Shown in pieces: positions 55,247 through 64,000 of a DNA stretch of 64,000 nt. Position numbers and translations under genes: made by a program. The notes beneath the pieces were generated by a model that was not told the DNA's origin, made no database searches, and was given only the letters and a program-made list of their open reading frames with translations. Origin of the DNA: Robbsia sp. KACC 23696 (lineage in GTDB: Bacteria; Pseudomonadota; Gammaproteobacteria; Burkholderiales; Burkholderiaceae); the NCBI RefSeq assembly GCF_039852015.1, contig NZ_CP156628.1, forward strand, positions 806,001 to 870,000, read 5' to 3'. How positions within the stretch are numbered: the stretch's first letter is position 1; the number at the start of each line of letters is the position of its first letter.

Positions 55247-56779
55247 TCAGACCATCTGCTTGATGATGGCCATTAACTTGCGCGCGTAGTTCGGGTCCGT
55301 CGCGTATCCGGCGCGCTGCATGCCGTGCGCGAAACCGCTCGCCGTCTGCGAGCCGCGCAGTGCCTGCGCGTAACGGGCATTGCCGGTCAGCACGTCGGCG
55401 TAATCCTTCAATGCTTCCTTGTACGAGCCGTACACGCGGAAACGTTCGTGCATCTTCTGGGGATGACCATTGACGTATTCGGTCGTCGTGGCCACCGTCG
55501 TCGGCCCTTTCCAATCGTCGCCGGCCTTCACGCCCAGCACATTGTGCGTGCGCTCGCCGCCCGCGCCGCGAATCTCGCTCTTGCCCCAACCCGATTCCAG
55601 CGCGATCTGCGACAGAATGAAATGCGAGGGGATGCCGGTTTCGCGGCTGGCCGCTTCCGCCGCTGGCGTCAGACGCTCCAGGAAGGCGTTCATCCGGTCC
55701 GAACCGTTGCGGATTTGAATCGGCTTGCTTTCCTCGGCGCTCATGCCCGCGGGCGCACCGGCGCCGAATGCGCGGGCATTGTCGAGCGAACCGCGTTGCG
55801 CGACCTGGCCATACCCCTGCGACCCGGCCGCCAGCGGGCTCACTTCCGTGTGCGACGGACGCCAGCCGGCCTGGATGGCCGCCGCTTCGACCGCCGCCAC
55901 ACGTTCCTGCGTGGTCAGCTTCGAACGATCGTACATATTCATATCGGCCATACGCGCGGCGATGGCGGGATTGGCAGCCGGATTCATCATGGCCACGCCC
56001 GGACCCGCGCCCTGCATATTCAGGGCGGTGGCCGCGCTCAGGCCCATGCCGCCCATCGCCGCCATGCCGCCGCCCATATTGCCCATGCCGGCCATGCCTT
56101 GTTCGCCACCGGCGTTGCTGCCTTCATAGGCGGCATTCGCCATCGCGGCGGCCTGCATCGCGCGCGCCGCGGCGGCGGCCACACCGGCGGCACCGCTGGC
56201 AACGGACGCCTTACCGGCTTGCTCGGGACGTGGCGCCGCTTGGGCGTCGTTGCCGCGCTGTGCGAGAGTGGCGTTGCGGGCTTGCGTCGGCGCCTGTGCC
56301 GACTGCACGCCGGCTGCCGCGCCGAGGGCACCGGCACCGCGTACACTGTGCGCATCGAAGGCATCGGCGCCCTTCAGTCCGGCACCGCCGCGCTCCGGCG
56401 CGCCGTGACCCTGCTTGCTCAGTTGCTTCAGCAGCGTGTCTGCCAGGCCGACGCCCTTGTTCGACAGCTCCTGCGTGATCTGCCCGTCGAGCATCGATTG
56501 GTAGGTTTTACCGTCCTGGCTGTCCATCAAACCGTTCTGCGGCGTGGCATCGCGCATGCTCTTCAGCATCATCGACAGGAACGAGGCATCCACCTGTTTG
56601 GCGACAGTCTTTTCGACGGCAGCCGGATCGTCATGCGCGGTACGGCGCAAGGCATCGAAACCCTGGACATCGAGTGAGAAACGTTGCGACAGGTCGCCGC
56701 CACCGGCCGGGCCCATGGTATTCATCGATCCCATTCCGCCCGCGCCACCGAGCACGCCCGACGACTTCATATCGTTCAT
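55247..56779 (-). CDS. flgJ: Rod-assembly peptidoglycan hydrolase FlgJ, long-linker form
   Basis: A 510-residue protein, against about 310 in enteric bacteria. The N-terminal rod-cap domain spans about 35-120 (VDASFLSMMLKSMRDATPQN). The C-terminal glucosaminidase domain spans about 361-510, with the catalytic Glu in SQIALESGWGKSEI. The 240 residues between are Ala/Gly/Met/Gln-rich with MGNMGGGMAAMGGMG-like repeats. It drills the wall so that the rod can pass. Its ATG shares one base with the flgI stop. Confidence 0.95.
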   Translation of the reverse strand: MNDMKSSGVLGGAGGMGSMNTMGPAGGGDLSQRFSLDVQGFDALRRTAHDDPAAVEKTVAKQVDASFLSMMLKSMRDATPQNGLMDSQDGKTYQSMLDGQITQELSNKGVGLADTLLKQLSKQGHGAPERGGAGLKGADAFDAHSVRGAGALGAAAGVQSAQAPTQARNATLAQRGNDAQAAPRPEQAGKASVASGAAGVAAAAARAMQAAAMANAAYEGSNAGGEQGMAGMGNMGGGMAAMGGMGLSAATALNMQGAGPGVAMMNPAANPAIAARMADMNMYDRSKLTTQERVAAVEAAAIQAGWRPSHTEVSPLAAGSQGYGQVAQRGSLDNARAFGAGAPAGMSAEESKPIQIRNGSDRMNAFLERLTPAAEAASRETGIPSHFILSQIALESGWGKSEIRGAGGERTHNVLGVKAGDDWKGPTTVATTTEYVNGHPQKMHERFRVYGSYKEALKDYADVLTGNARYAQALRGSQTASGFAHGMQRAGYATDPNYARKLMAIIKQMV

Positions 56780-57951
56780 CAGATGATCTCCAGATCGGCG
56801 TTCAGCGCACCGGCTGCCTTCATCGCCTGCAGTATCGACATCAGGTCCGCCGGGGTCGCGCCCAGCGCATTCAAACCACGCACCACATCCGCCAGATTAG
56901 CGCCCGCACCGACGATTCGCAATGCGCCGCCTTCCTGCTTCACCTGAACGTTGGATTGTTGCGTCGTTACGGTGCTGCCTTGCCCGAAAGCGTTCGGTTG
57001 GCTGACCGCCGGGGTTGTATTAATGACAACCGACAGATTGCCGTGGGTCACCGCACAACTCTGCAACGTCACGAGGCGGTTCATCACGATCGAGCCGGTG
57101 CGCGCGTTCAAGACGATCTTCGCGATACCGGCGTTCGGCGTGATTTCCAGATCCTGAATGCCGGCGATAAACGCGACCTGCTGCGACGAATCCATCGGTG
57201 CATGCAGACCGATCGTGCGTCCGTCCAGCGGATAGGCGGTATTCGCGCCAAAACGACCGTTTACCGCGTTCACGACCTTCATCACATTCTCGAAGTTCGT
57301 GTCGTTCAATTCCATCCGCATCGTGCCGTCCGCGGCCAGCATCGTCGGTACGCCGCGTTCCACGATCGCACCGCCGCTGATCTTGCCGACGGCCAGCTGG
57401 TTGATCTGCACGCTGCTGCCGTTGGCGCCGCCACCGGCACCGCCCACCAGCATATTGCCCTGCGCCACCGCGTAGACCTGACCGTCCGCGCCCTTCAGCG
57501 GCGTCATGATCAGCGTGCCGCCGCGCAGGCTCTTGGCCGTGCCCATCGACGACACCGTAATATCGATCGCCTGCCCAGGCCGTGCGAAGGAGGGCAAGGC
57601 CGCCGTGACCATCACCGCGGCCACGTTACGCAGCTGCATATTGGTGCCAGCCGGCACCGTCACGCCGAGCTGCGTCAGCATGCTCGACAAGCTTTGCGTC
57701 GTGAACGGCGTCTGCATCGTCTGGTCGCCCGTACCATCCAAGCCGACCACCAGGCCATAACCGATCAGCGGGTTGTCGCGTACGCCCTGAACCGTCGCCA
57801 GATCGCGGACACGTTCGGCGTGCGCCGGCGCAACGGACAGCGACAGCAGCGCCGCCGATGCTGAGGCCAGCACCAGCGCGCGCGTGGCGCAGCGCCCGGC
57901 GCACCGGACGAGACCGGAGATCGAAAACGAGGAAAGGTCGAAACGCGACAT
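56779..57951 (-). CDS. flgI: Flagellar P-ring protein FlgI
   Basis: A 390-residue periplasmic protein forming the bushing in the peptidoglycan layer. A signal peptide ends at about residue 46 ([11 protein letters not shown]). The family core is [19 protein letters not shown]. The C-terminus ends [20 protein letters not shown]. The gene lies 15 bp after flgG; flgH, which normally sits between them, is absent. Confidence 0.97.
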   Translation of the reverse strand: MSRFDLSSFSISGLVRCAGRCATRALVLASASAALLSLSVAPAHAERVRDLATVQGVRDNPLIGYGLVVGLDGTGDQTMQTPFTTQSLSSMLTQLGVTVPAGTNMQLRNVAAVMVTAALPSFARPGQAIDITVSSMGTAKSLRGGTLIMTPLKGADGQVYAVAQGNMLVGGAGGGANGSSVQINQLAVGKISGGAIVERGVPTMLAADGTMRMELNDTNFENVMKVVNAVNGRFGANTAYPLDGRTIGLHAPMDSSQQVAFIAGIQDLEITPNAGIAKIVLNARTGSIVMNRLVTLQSCAVTHGNLSVVINTTPAVSQPNAFGQGSTVTTQQSNVQVKQEGGALRIVGAGANLADVVRGLNALGATPADLMSILQAMKAAGALNADLEII

Positions 57952-57966
57952 GATCGTGGCCCGCCG

Positions 57967-58755
57967 TCAGATTTGCATTTGGCTCAGCGTCTGCAACATC
58001 TGATCCGATGTCGTCACCGCCTTGCTGTTGATTTCATACGCGCGTTGGGTCTGTATCATATTGACCAGCTCTTCCACCACGTTGACGTTGGAGGCTTCAA
58101 CATAGCCTTGTTGCAGCGTGCCGACACCATTCGCCCCAGGCTGACCCACCTGCGGCGCGCCCGACGACGCGGTTTCCGAGAACAGATTGCCGCCGTTCGC
58201 CTGCAGGCCGGCCGGATTGATGAACGTGGCCAACTGCATCTGGCCGACCTGCGCGGTGGCGGCCGACCCTTGGTTGGTCACCGTCACGCTGCCGTCCTTC
58301 GCCACCGTGAACGACACCGCCGTCTGCGGAATCGTGATGGCCGGAATCACCGGATAGCCGTCGGCCGTGACCAACTGGCCGTTTTGATTCGTCTGGAACG
58401 AGCCGTCACGCGTATAGCCGGTCGAGCCGTCCGGCATCTGAACCTGGAAGAAGCCCTGACCCTGAATCGCCATATCGCGGGAGTTGCCGGTCTGCTGCAG
58501 ATTGCCCTGCGTATAAAGACGCTCGCTGGCGATCTGGTGCACGCCGGTACCCATTTGCAGGCCCGACGGCACGGTGGAATCCGCGCTCGACGCCGCACCC
58601 GGTTGACGCACGGTTTGGTACAAAAGATCGCTGAATACCGCGCGCGATCCCTTGAAACCGGTCGTGCTGACGTTGGCCAGATTATTCGAGATGGTGTCCA
58701 TCTGCGATTGCTGGGCGTTCATCCCGGTTGCGGCAATATACAGAGAGCGATTCAT
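57967..58755 (-). CDS. flgG: Distal rod protein FlgG
   Basis: A 262-residue rod subunit. It begins [20 protein letters not shown] with the rod/hook motif [20 protein letters not shown] and ends [16 protein letters not shown]-type sequence followed by [20 protein letters not shown] precedes ATG 58755. Length is standard. It lies 116 bp after flgF. Confidence 0.97.
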   Translation of the reverse strand: MNRSLYIAATGMNAQQSQMDTISNNLANVSTTGFKGSRAVFSDLLYQTVRQPGAASSADSTVPSGLQMGTGVHQIASERLYTQGNLQQTGNSRDMAIQGQGFFQVQMPDGSTGYTRDGSFQTNQNGQLVTADGYPVIPAITIPQTAVSFTVAKDGSVTVTNQGSAATAQVGQMQLATFINPAGLQANGGNLFSETASSGAPQVGQPGANGVGTLQQGYVEASNVNVVEELVNMIQTQRAYEINSKAVTTSDQMLQTLSQMQI

Positions 58756-58871
58756 GCTGAAACTTCCTCGCGGCAAGCCGCGTAACTATTCGATTCGTTC
58801 GGGACGCGGATACGGTCCGCGCAACACAAGGCTCAGGTGCAGGCTTTATCCGCCGCCACCGATCACATCGA

Positions 58872-59627
58872 TCAACCGTTACTGAAATTCAACAGCTGAT
58901 TGGCCTGCTGTTCGTTCGTCGATGCCATGTCCAACATCTTCATGTGCATCTGGAAACTGCGGGCGTTGTCGATCATCTGGACCATCGCCGTCACCGGATT
59001 GACGTTGCTGCCTTCCACCGCCTCCGGAACCACTTGCACCGTTGCATCCGGTGTCAGCGGCTGATTATTTGCCGTGCGAAACAGGCCGTCATCGCCGCGC
59101 TTCAATTCCTGCCCCTGCGGATTGACCAGACGCAGTTTGTCGACGACCTGAACCGCCGTCGCGTCGCCACCGGGCGGCAGCGCGGAAATCGTGCCGTCCT
59201 TGGCGATTTCCAGCTTCGCACCGGGCGGAATCGCGATCGGACCGGTCCGGCCCAAGACCGAACGGTTTGAACTGTCCACCAGCTGGCCGGCGCTGTTTAC
59301 GTGCATATTGCCGGCACGCGTGTAGGCTTCGCTGCCGTCGGCCGTCTGCACCGCCAGCCAGCCGCTGCCCGAAATCGCCACATCGGTCGGATTGCCCGTG
59401 CGTTGAATCGGACCCGGCGTGAAGTCGGTGCCCGGATTCGTCGTCAGGGCATAGGTCCGCGTCACTGCGCCGCCCGACGTCGCCGTTTCCACCGGTACGG
59501 ACCGGTAGGCCGACAACTGCGAACGAAAACCCGTCGTGGAGGCGTTCGCGAGGTTATTCGCGATCGTCGCCTGTTGGTCCAGCGCTTGCGAGGCGCCGCT
59601 CATCGTCACGTAGATCAGTCTGTCCAT
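58872..59627 (-). CDS. flgF: Proximal rod protein FlgF
   Basis: A 251-residue rod subunit beginning MDRLIYVTMSGASQALDQQA with the motif IANNLANASTTGFRSQLSAY and ending SNVNPVTAMVQMIDNARSFQ. Its role is to link FlgC and FlgG in the rod. It follows flgE by 81 bp in the same operon. Confidence 0.96.
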   Translation of the reverse strand: MDRLIYVTMSGASQALDQQATIANNLANASTTGFRSQLSAYRSVPVETATSGGAVTRTYALTTNPGTDFTPGPIQRTGNPTDVAISGSGWLAVQTADGSEAYTRAGNMHVNSAGQLVDSSNRSVLGRTGPIAIPPGAKLEIAKDGTISALPPGGDATAVQVVDKLRLVNPQGQELKRGDDGLFRTANNQPLTPDATVQVVPEAVEGSNVNPVTAMVQMIDNARSFQMHMKMLDMASTNEQQANQLLNFSNG

Positions 59628-59708
59628 CTTTGCGAATCCGGGTGGGTGCTACGCTGGGGCGCCGCAAGGACCGCGGCATCCATCACATCATTCAGACGCT
59701 ATGTCGAT

Positions 59709-60947
59709 TTACAGATTCATCAGCGTCTGATCGACCGCCTGCTGCGTCTTGATCGTTTGCGCATTCGCCTGGTAGTAGCGTTGCGCGGTGATCAGTTCGA
59801 CCAGCGACGAGGTCAGATCCACGTTGGCCGCTTCCGTCGCACCCGACTTCAAATTACCGAGCGGCCCCGTGCCGGCGACGCCCGTTTGCGGCTGGCCCGA
59901 CGTCGAGCTTTGCGCGAACATGTTGTTGCCGAGGTTCTGCAGGCCTTCCGCGTTGGCGAAGCTGGTCAGGGCGACTTGGCCCAGCACCATGCTCTGGCCG
60001 TTCGAATAAGTGCCCGTCAGCTTGCCGGCGTTGTCGACGCCGAACGAGGACAGCGAGCCGGCCGCATAGCCGTCGCTGGTCACCGACGTGGCGACGAAGT
60101 CGGCGCCGAACTGCGTCATCTTCGAGAAATCCAGCTTCAGCGGTTGCGTCGCCGTTGCGCCGTTTTCCAATTGCAGCTTCACGTTGGCATCCTTGCCCGA
60201 GACCAGCGCACCGCTCGTATCGAACGCCAGATGATCGACCGGCTTCGGCAGGCCGGCCGTGTTCGTGCCGCCAACGGCCTTGCCGTCCATCGTCGCGTAC
60301 ACGTTCCAGGTGGATGCCTCGTTCGACGTCTTCTGGTAGTACATATTCAGCGTATGCACATTGCCCAGCGAGTCGAACACCTGCGCCGTCGTGGCGTTGT
60401 TGTACGAGCTCGTGTCCGAAGGGTCGAACTGCATATTCTTCGGCACATGCGATGCCGAGTTCAGGTTCGCCTCGGCGGTCACCTTCGTGCTCATCTTCGG
60501 ATCGACCGATCCACTGGGAATCGTCAACGCTACCGGCGTGGACGTATTCAGCGTGCCCTTCTTGTCCGCCGCATAGCCCATCAGCTTGGAGCCTTGCGCG
60601 TTGACGATATTGCCGTCCTTGTCGAGCGTGAACTGCCCGTTACGCGAGTATTGCGCCGCACCGTTGTTCGACAGCGTGAAGAAGCCATTGCCGTTGATCG
60701 CCATGTCCAGCGTCTGACCGGTTTCGGTGATCGTACCCTGCGTGAAGTTCTGTCCGATCTTCGCCACGCTGGTGCCGATGCCGGCCTGGTTGTTCGTGCT
60801 GGTGTTCATGGCATTCGCATACATCTCGGCGAATTGCGCCTGGCTCTGCTTATAGCCGACGGTGTTCGCGTTCGAGATGTTGTTGCCGATCACATCGAGG
60901 TCTTGCGAGGCTGCGGACAAACCGCTAAGGGCCTGGGAGTAAGCCAT
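59709..60947 (-). CDS. flgE: Flagellar hook protein FlgE
   Basis: The 412-residue hook subunit. N-terminal GLSAASQDLDVIGNNISNAN and C-terminal LVELITAQRYYQANAQTIKT form the conserved D0 parts; the middle D1/D2 is variable. AGGA precedes the ATG. It follows flgD after a 154-bp gap that shows no clear promoter. Confidence 0.97.
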   Translation of the reverse strand: MAYSQALSGLSAASQDLDVIGNNISNANTVGYKQSQAQFAEMYANAMNTSTNNQAGIGTSVAKIGQNFTQGTITETGQTLDMAINGNGFFTLSNNGAAQYSRNGQFTLDKDGNIVNAQGSKLMGYAADKKGTLNTSTPVALTIPSGSVDPKMSTKVTAEANLNSASHVPKNMQFDPSDTSSYNNATTAQVFDSLGNVHTLNMYYQKTSNEASTWNVYATMDGKAVGGTNTAGLPKPVDHLAFDTSGALVSGKDANVKLQLENGATATQPLKLDFSKMTQFGADFVATSVTSDGYAAGSLSSFGVDNAGKLTGTYSNGQSMVLGQVALTSFANAEGLQNLGNNMFAQSSTSGQPQTGVAGTGPLGNLKSGATEAANVDLTSSLVELITAQRYYQANAQTIKTQQAVDQTLMNL

Positions 60948-61101
60948 GACTGCCGTCCTGGATACGTAGTTAGTGCAAGTTGAACAAAGCCGGACCGATG
61001 CGTGCGGCGCGACTGTCTTTACTTCGCGCAGGTGTCGGCATACGACCGGGAAATCAGAGGTATTGCGTTACGACGGGGTCATACGATGCTGCTGAGTCTT
61101 G

Positions 61102-61893
61102 CTACAGAATCTGCGAAACGCTCGACAGGCTGGTGACGCTGCCATTGTTCAACTTCAGGCCCGCGGAACCGTTCGGCTGCGCGATCACGCTTTCGACCTT
61201 GGCCTGCGACAAGGCCTGCGCCGAGACCGGATCGTCGCCATTCGACGCGCTGACCTTGAACGAGTACTTACCGTCCGGCACGGCGACACCGGCATCGTTC
61301 TTCCCGTCCCACGACAGCGTGTTGACGCCGCTTTGATCGCCCGCCACCTTCATCGAACGCACCACCTTGCCGTTTTCGTCCGAGATCTTGACCTGCACGT
61401 CCTTCGCGGCCGCATCCAGGTTCACGCCGAAGGCGCTCGCATGGCCCTTGCTCAACGCGATGTCATGACCGTTCGAGATCACGCTCTTGCCGATCAGATT
61501 GCTCGCCTGTACCTGCTGCCCCGCGTTCAACTGCTTGGCGAGCGAGGTCATCGTCGCGTTCAACCCGGCAATGCCCGATACCGTGTTGATCTGTGCCAGC
61601 TGCGACGTCATCTGCGAGCTGTCCATCGGATTGGTCGGATCCTGATTCTTCATTTCCGTAACCAGCAGGCGCATGAACGTGTCTTGCATCTCCGCGCCGG
61701 TCTTGCCCGCGCCCAACGCCTTCGCTTCGCCGCCCGCCGCACTACTCGTGGCCGACGCGCCTGCCGCGCCGGGCGCCCCCGGCGCACCGGCCGCTTCGCC
61801 CGGCGCGCGACGGCCGGGACCGTTGACCGCATCGAGCATCTGCTGCGAGAGACCGCCGCCTGCAGCCGAAGCCGCGTTCGAAATCGTGTTCAT
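61102..61893 (-). CDS. flgD: Hook cap protein FlgD
   Basis: A 263-residue scaffold needed to polymerise the hook. The conserved N-terminal block is MRLLVTEMKNQDPTNPMDSS; before it come about 70 Ala/Gly/Pro-rich residues. The C-terminal FlgD Ig-like/tudor part includes LSWDGKNDAGVAVPDGKYSF. AAGGAAA precedes the ATG. It starts 11 bp after flgC. Confidence 0.96.
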   Translation of the reverse strand: MNTISNAASAAGGGLSQQMLDAVNGPGRRAPGEAAGAPGAPGAAGASATSSAAGGEAKALGAGKTGAEMQDTFMRLLVTEMKNQDPTNPMDSSQMTSQLAQINTVSGIAGLNATMTSLAKQLNAGQQVQASNLIGKSVISNGHDIALSKGHASAFGVNLDAAAKDVQVKISDENGKVVRSMKVAGDQSGVNTLSWDGKNDAGVAVPDGKYSFKVSASNGDDPVSAQALSQAKVESVIAQPNGSAGLKLNNGSVTSLSSVSQIL

Positions 61894-61904
61894 CCGTGCT
61901 TTCC

Positions 61905-62339
61905 TTACTGACCGAGGGTCAACGTCTTCAACATCAGCGACTTGGCGGTGTTCATCGTCTCGACGTTGGCCTGGTAGGAGCGCGAGGCGGAAATCATATT
62001 TACCATCTCGCGTACCGGGTCGACGTTCGGCATCGTCACATAGCCATTCGCATCGGCCGCCGCATTCGAAGGGTCATACACCACCTTCATCGGCGACGGA
62101 TCATCCACAATCTTGCTGACCTTCACGCCGCCGATGTCGCCTGCCGGATTTCCCGGAACGCCCTGGCCATGCCCGAGCGGATCCACCTGAAACACAACCT
62201 GCTTGGCCACATACGGCTTGCCGTCCGGACCGGCCACGCTGTCGACGTTGGCCAAATTACTGGCCGTCGTGTTCAGGCGCTGGGATTCGGCATTCATCGC
62301 CGAACCGGCCACCCGGAAGATGTTCATCATCGAAGACAT
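61905..62339 (-). CDS. flgC: Proximal rod protein FlgC
   Basis: A 144-residue rod subunit. [20 protein letters not shown] with [10 protein letters not shown] at the N-terminus and [20 protein letters not shown] at the C-terminus are diagnostic. GAGGG precedes ATG 62339; the frame is open to 62399 but that part is Arg-rich and not family-like. Confidence 0.97.
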   Translation of the reverse strand: MSSMMNIFRVAGSAMNAESQRLNTTASNLANVDSVAGPDGKPYVAKQVVFQVDPLGHGQGVPGNPAGDIGGVKVSKIVDDPSPMKVVYDPSNAAADANGYVTMPNVDPVREMVNMISASRSYQANVETMNTAKSLMLKTLTLGQ

Positions 62340-62436
62340 CGCACCACCCTCACCGTTCGTCCGCTTCGTGCCAGGCCGGCGTCGCACCGTCACCCGCATC
62401 CCTTCCGCCCCGTTACCGCGGCGGCCGCCCGATCAC

Positions 62437-62970
62437 TTAACTACCGCTACCGCCGCTTACCGCCGTCAACATCGTCTTCATCTGCTGATTGACGATGTTC
62501 AGGCCCGTTTCGTAATGCAGCGCGTTGTCGGCAAAATTGACGCGCTCGTTATCCAGTTCCACCGTGTTGCCGTCCATCGCCGACTGGTACGGCGTCCGGT
62601 AGGCCGGCGTACCGTAAGCAGCGCTCGCCGCGGCCGCCGCGCCGGCGACACCGGCGAGATGCCCAGGATGCGTTGCGTCCATCGACAAGCTGCCGTTGCC
62701 GCTCGCTGCCCCCATGCCGGCATCGCCTTCCGGGCGGGCCATCGCCAGATAGCCGGTGCGCGAGACGCTGCCGCTGTCCCACACCGGGCCCGGCTTCGCC
62801 GCCGCATCCGACCCCAGCGCACTGCGCAGCGTCTTGGCGAAATCGACGTCACGCGCCTTGTAGCCCGGCGTGTCGGCGTTGGCGATATTGCCCGACAGCA
62901 ACTGCTGGCGATAAGCGCGTACATCCAGCGCCTGGCGCCCGAAATTGAATTCCGCGTCGAGTTTGTCCAC
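62437..62970 (-). CDS. flgB: Proximal rod protein FlgB
   Basis: A 177-residue rod subunit, first gene of flgBCDEFGIJ. The N-terminal SGNIANADTPGYKARDVDFA and the C-terminal VELDNERVNFADNALHYETG are typical. About 40 Ala/Gly-rich residues in the middle (about 75-115) make it longer than the usual 130-140. It starts with GTG; AAGGAAAGGGG lies just upstream. Confidence 0.96.
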   Translation of the reverse strand: MDKLDAEFNFGRQALDVRAYRQQLLSGNIANADTPGYKARDVDFAKTLRSALGSDAAAKPGPVWDSGSVSRTGYLAMARPEGDAGMGAASGNGSLSMDATHPGHLAGVAGAAAAASAAYGTPAYRTPYQSAMDGNTVELDNERVNFADNALHYETGLNIVNQQMKTMLTAVSGGSGS

Positions 62971-63126
62971 GAACCGCCCCTTTCCTTTTCAGGTATGGGA
63001 CGCATCGTACGGGGAAGCGGTCCACGGCAATTCGAGGATAAAGGGGTAATTGGCGCTTCATTTCGGCAGATAGCGCGTTGCAGCCACTCCCTACAATCCG
63101 CTCTAACTGAAAAACCGGAGCAGCCC
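62971..63126. promoter_or_regulatory. Divergent flgB / flgA promoter region
   Basis: 156 bp that must drive both the hook-rod operon and flgA. A single half-site resembling the FlhDC box (TTTCGGCAGATAGCG, 63061-63075) is present, but I see no partner at the right distance. TACAAT at about 63090 could be a -10 for flgA. Confidence 0.5.
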
Positions 63127-64000
63127 ATGCGCGCCGCTACCCCTATCCGATTGTGGCTACAGACCGTTCGCGCCTTGTTTGGCGTGCCTTCGACGCCGAT
63201 GGCACGCGCCACGGCGGCGACGCAGGACGCGTCGGCGGCACGCGGTGCGGTACGTGTGTCGGCCGCACGCAACAGCATGCGCGCCACTGCGCAACAACGC
63301 GGGGCACCGCGCGTGCGACGTTTGTCGTCATCGCCGTTGTCAAAGCGCGACGCGCTGGCAACCGCCGCCGTCCTGGGCTTGGTTGCGGCCTCGCTGATCA
63401 CCGTGGTGGCACCGGCGCACGCGCAGGGCAACAACGAGGATCCGGCGCGCATCGTTCAGGCGGCCGAGCGTTTCCTGGTGCAGCAAACGGAAGGGGTGCC
63501 GGGCCGCGTCACCATCGCGGTGACGCCGCCGCAACCGCAGGGACTGGCTGCCTGCCAATCCCTGGAAGCCTTCCTGCCGCCGGGCGTACGGCTTTGGGGA
63601 CAGGCGACGGTCGGCGTGCGGTGCGTCGGAGAACGGCCGTGGACGCTGTATCTGCAAGCGCGCGTCGGCGTCATCGGCAATTACTATGTGGCCTCGCACG
63701 GTCTGAGCCCTAACACGGTGATCGGACCAAACGATTTGATGGCACAGAACGGTGATCTGACCACCCTGCCCGCCGTGATCGTCACTGATCCGACGCAGAT
63801 CATCGGCACCACGACGATGGGCGCCGTCATGGCCGGCATGCCGTTGCGGACCGATTCGGTGCGCGCCGCCGTCGCGATTCGTTTCGGCCAGATCGTGAAG
63901 CTGATCGCGCAGGGTAACGGGTTTGCGATTTCGTCCGAGGGCAGCGCCCTGGCGAATGCCTCGGCGGGCCAACAGGTCCGCGTTCGCACGTCGAACGGCG
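63127..64000 (+). CDS. flgA: Flagellar P-ring assembly chaperone FlgA (runs off window)
   Basis: At least 291 residues; no stop before the window ends. FlgA helps assemble FlgI in the periplasm. The SAF/FlgA core includes NYYVASHGLSPNTVIGPNDL and IGTTTMGAVMAGMPLRTDSV. A signal-like helix (LATAAVLGLVAASLITVVAP, ending AHA-Q) is at about 76-98, after a long Arg/Ala-rich N-terminal extension. GGAG precedes ATG 63127; a later start such as ATG 63277 would give a more normal signal peptide. Divergent from flgB. Confidence 0.92.
   Translation, partial: MRAATPIRLWLQTVRALFGVPSTPMARATAATQDASAARGAVRVSAARNSMRATAQQRGAPRVRRLSSSPLSKRDALATAAVLGLVAASLITVVAPAHAQGNNEDPARIVQAAERFLVQQTEGVPGRVTIAVTPPQPQGLAACQSLEAFLPPGVRLWGQATVGVRCVGERPWTLYLQARVGVIGNYYVASHGLSPNTVIGPNDLMAQNGDLTTLPAVIVTDPTQIIGTTTMGAVMAGMPLRTDSVRAAVAIRFGQIVKLIAQGNGFAISSEGSALANASAGQQVRVRTSNG

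Noticed and set aside
59301-60983. 560-codon open frame opposite flgE and flgF
   Set aside because: Arg/His-rich shadow without motifs.
63061-63075. FlhDC-box half-site upstream of flgA
   Set aside because: Only one half is visible; the inverted partner expected 10-12 bases away is missing, so it is mentioned only within the region entry.
1-64000. CRISPR arrays, tRNA genes, insertion sequences or prophage genes
   Set aside because: No regular direct repeats, no cloverleaf candidates and no transposase- or integrase-like proteins were seen while reading both strands.

Overview
The window is GC-rich DNA (non-coding gaps are somewhat AT-richer) with tightly packed genes. It looks like a chromosomal segment from a motile beta-proteobacterium of the order Burkholderiales, probably Burkholderiaceae. 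This rests on the flagellar gene order (fliCDST - fliK-like - flhB-C-terminal-like, then fliE divergent from fliFGHIJK, then fliLMNOPQR, and flgBCDEFGIJ-KL divergent from flgA), the cyanide-insensitive-type bd oxidase with a DUF2474 subunit, and the style of the signalling proteins. I could not run database searches, so the taxonomy is inference. I saw no rRNA, tRNA, CRISPR array, insertion sequence or integrase.

Region 1 (1-6.7 kb) is general metabolism: the end of a luciferase-like flavin monooxygenase, a DUF2177 membrane protein, a CioAB-type quinol oxidase with its small DUF2474 subunit, and a serine O-acetyltransferase whose gene overlaps a sirtuin deacylase gene.

Region 2 (6.7-14.8 kb) is a coherent stress-lipid cluster. 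An ECF sigma factor and its ChrR zinc/cupin anti-sigma factor are transcribed leftwards with a DUF1295 membrane protein and a methyltransferase. A divergent rightward operon encodes a flavin oxidoreductase, a DUF1365 protein and a cyclopropane-fatty-acid-synthase-like methyltransferase. Two mirror-image promoter-like elements, TGATCC-N16-CGTAnA, lie back to back between the two arms. The arrangement matches the singlet-oxygen RpoE-ChrR regulon and predicts membrane acyl-chain modification such as methyl-branched or furan fatty acids.

Region 3 (14.9-28.1 kb) holds a GAF-PAS-GGDEF-EAL protein with a degenerate GGDEF motif and intact EAL residues, two carbohydrate-active enzymes (GH133-type debranching and GH63-like), a TPR-glycosyltransferase, and a cytoplasmic histidine kinase/NarL-type regulator pair just before the flagellin gene.

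Region 4 (28.6-64 kb) is a nearly complete flagellar locus: flagellin, cap and chaperones, rod, MS-ring, C-ring, export gate, ATPase, hook, hook-filament junction and P-ring. A QseBC-like two-component pair sits between the fli and flg halves. Sigma-28-type promoters (form NMAA-N15-NCCGWTNN) can be read directly upstream of fliC, fliD, fliS and flgK. The L-ring gene flgH is missing from its usual place between flgG and flgI, which lie only 15 bp apart. Other oddities are a 65-residue Asn/Ser-rich extension on FliD, a second FliK-like protein, an FlhB C-terminal-like protein without the NPTH autocleavage motif, a frameshifted small gene pair beside fliE, and a long AT-rich inverted repeat between flgL and the two-component genes.
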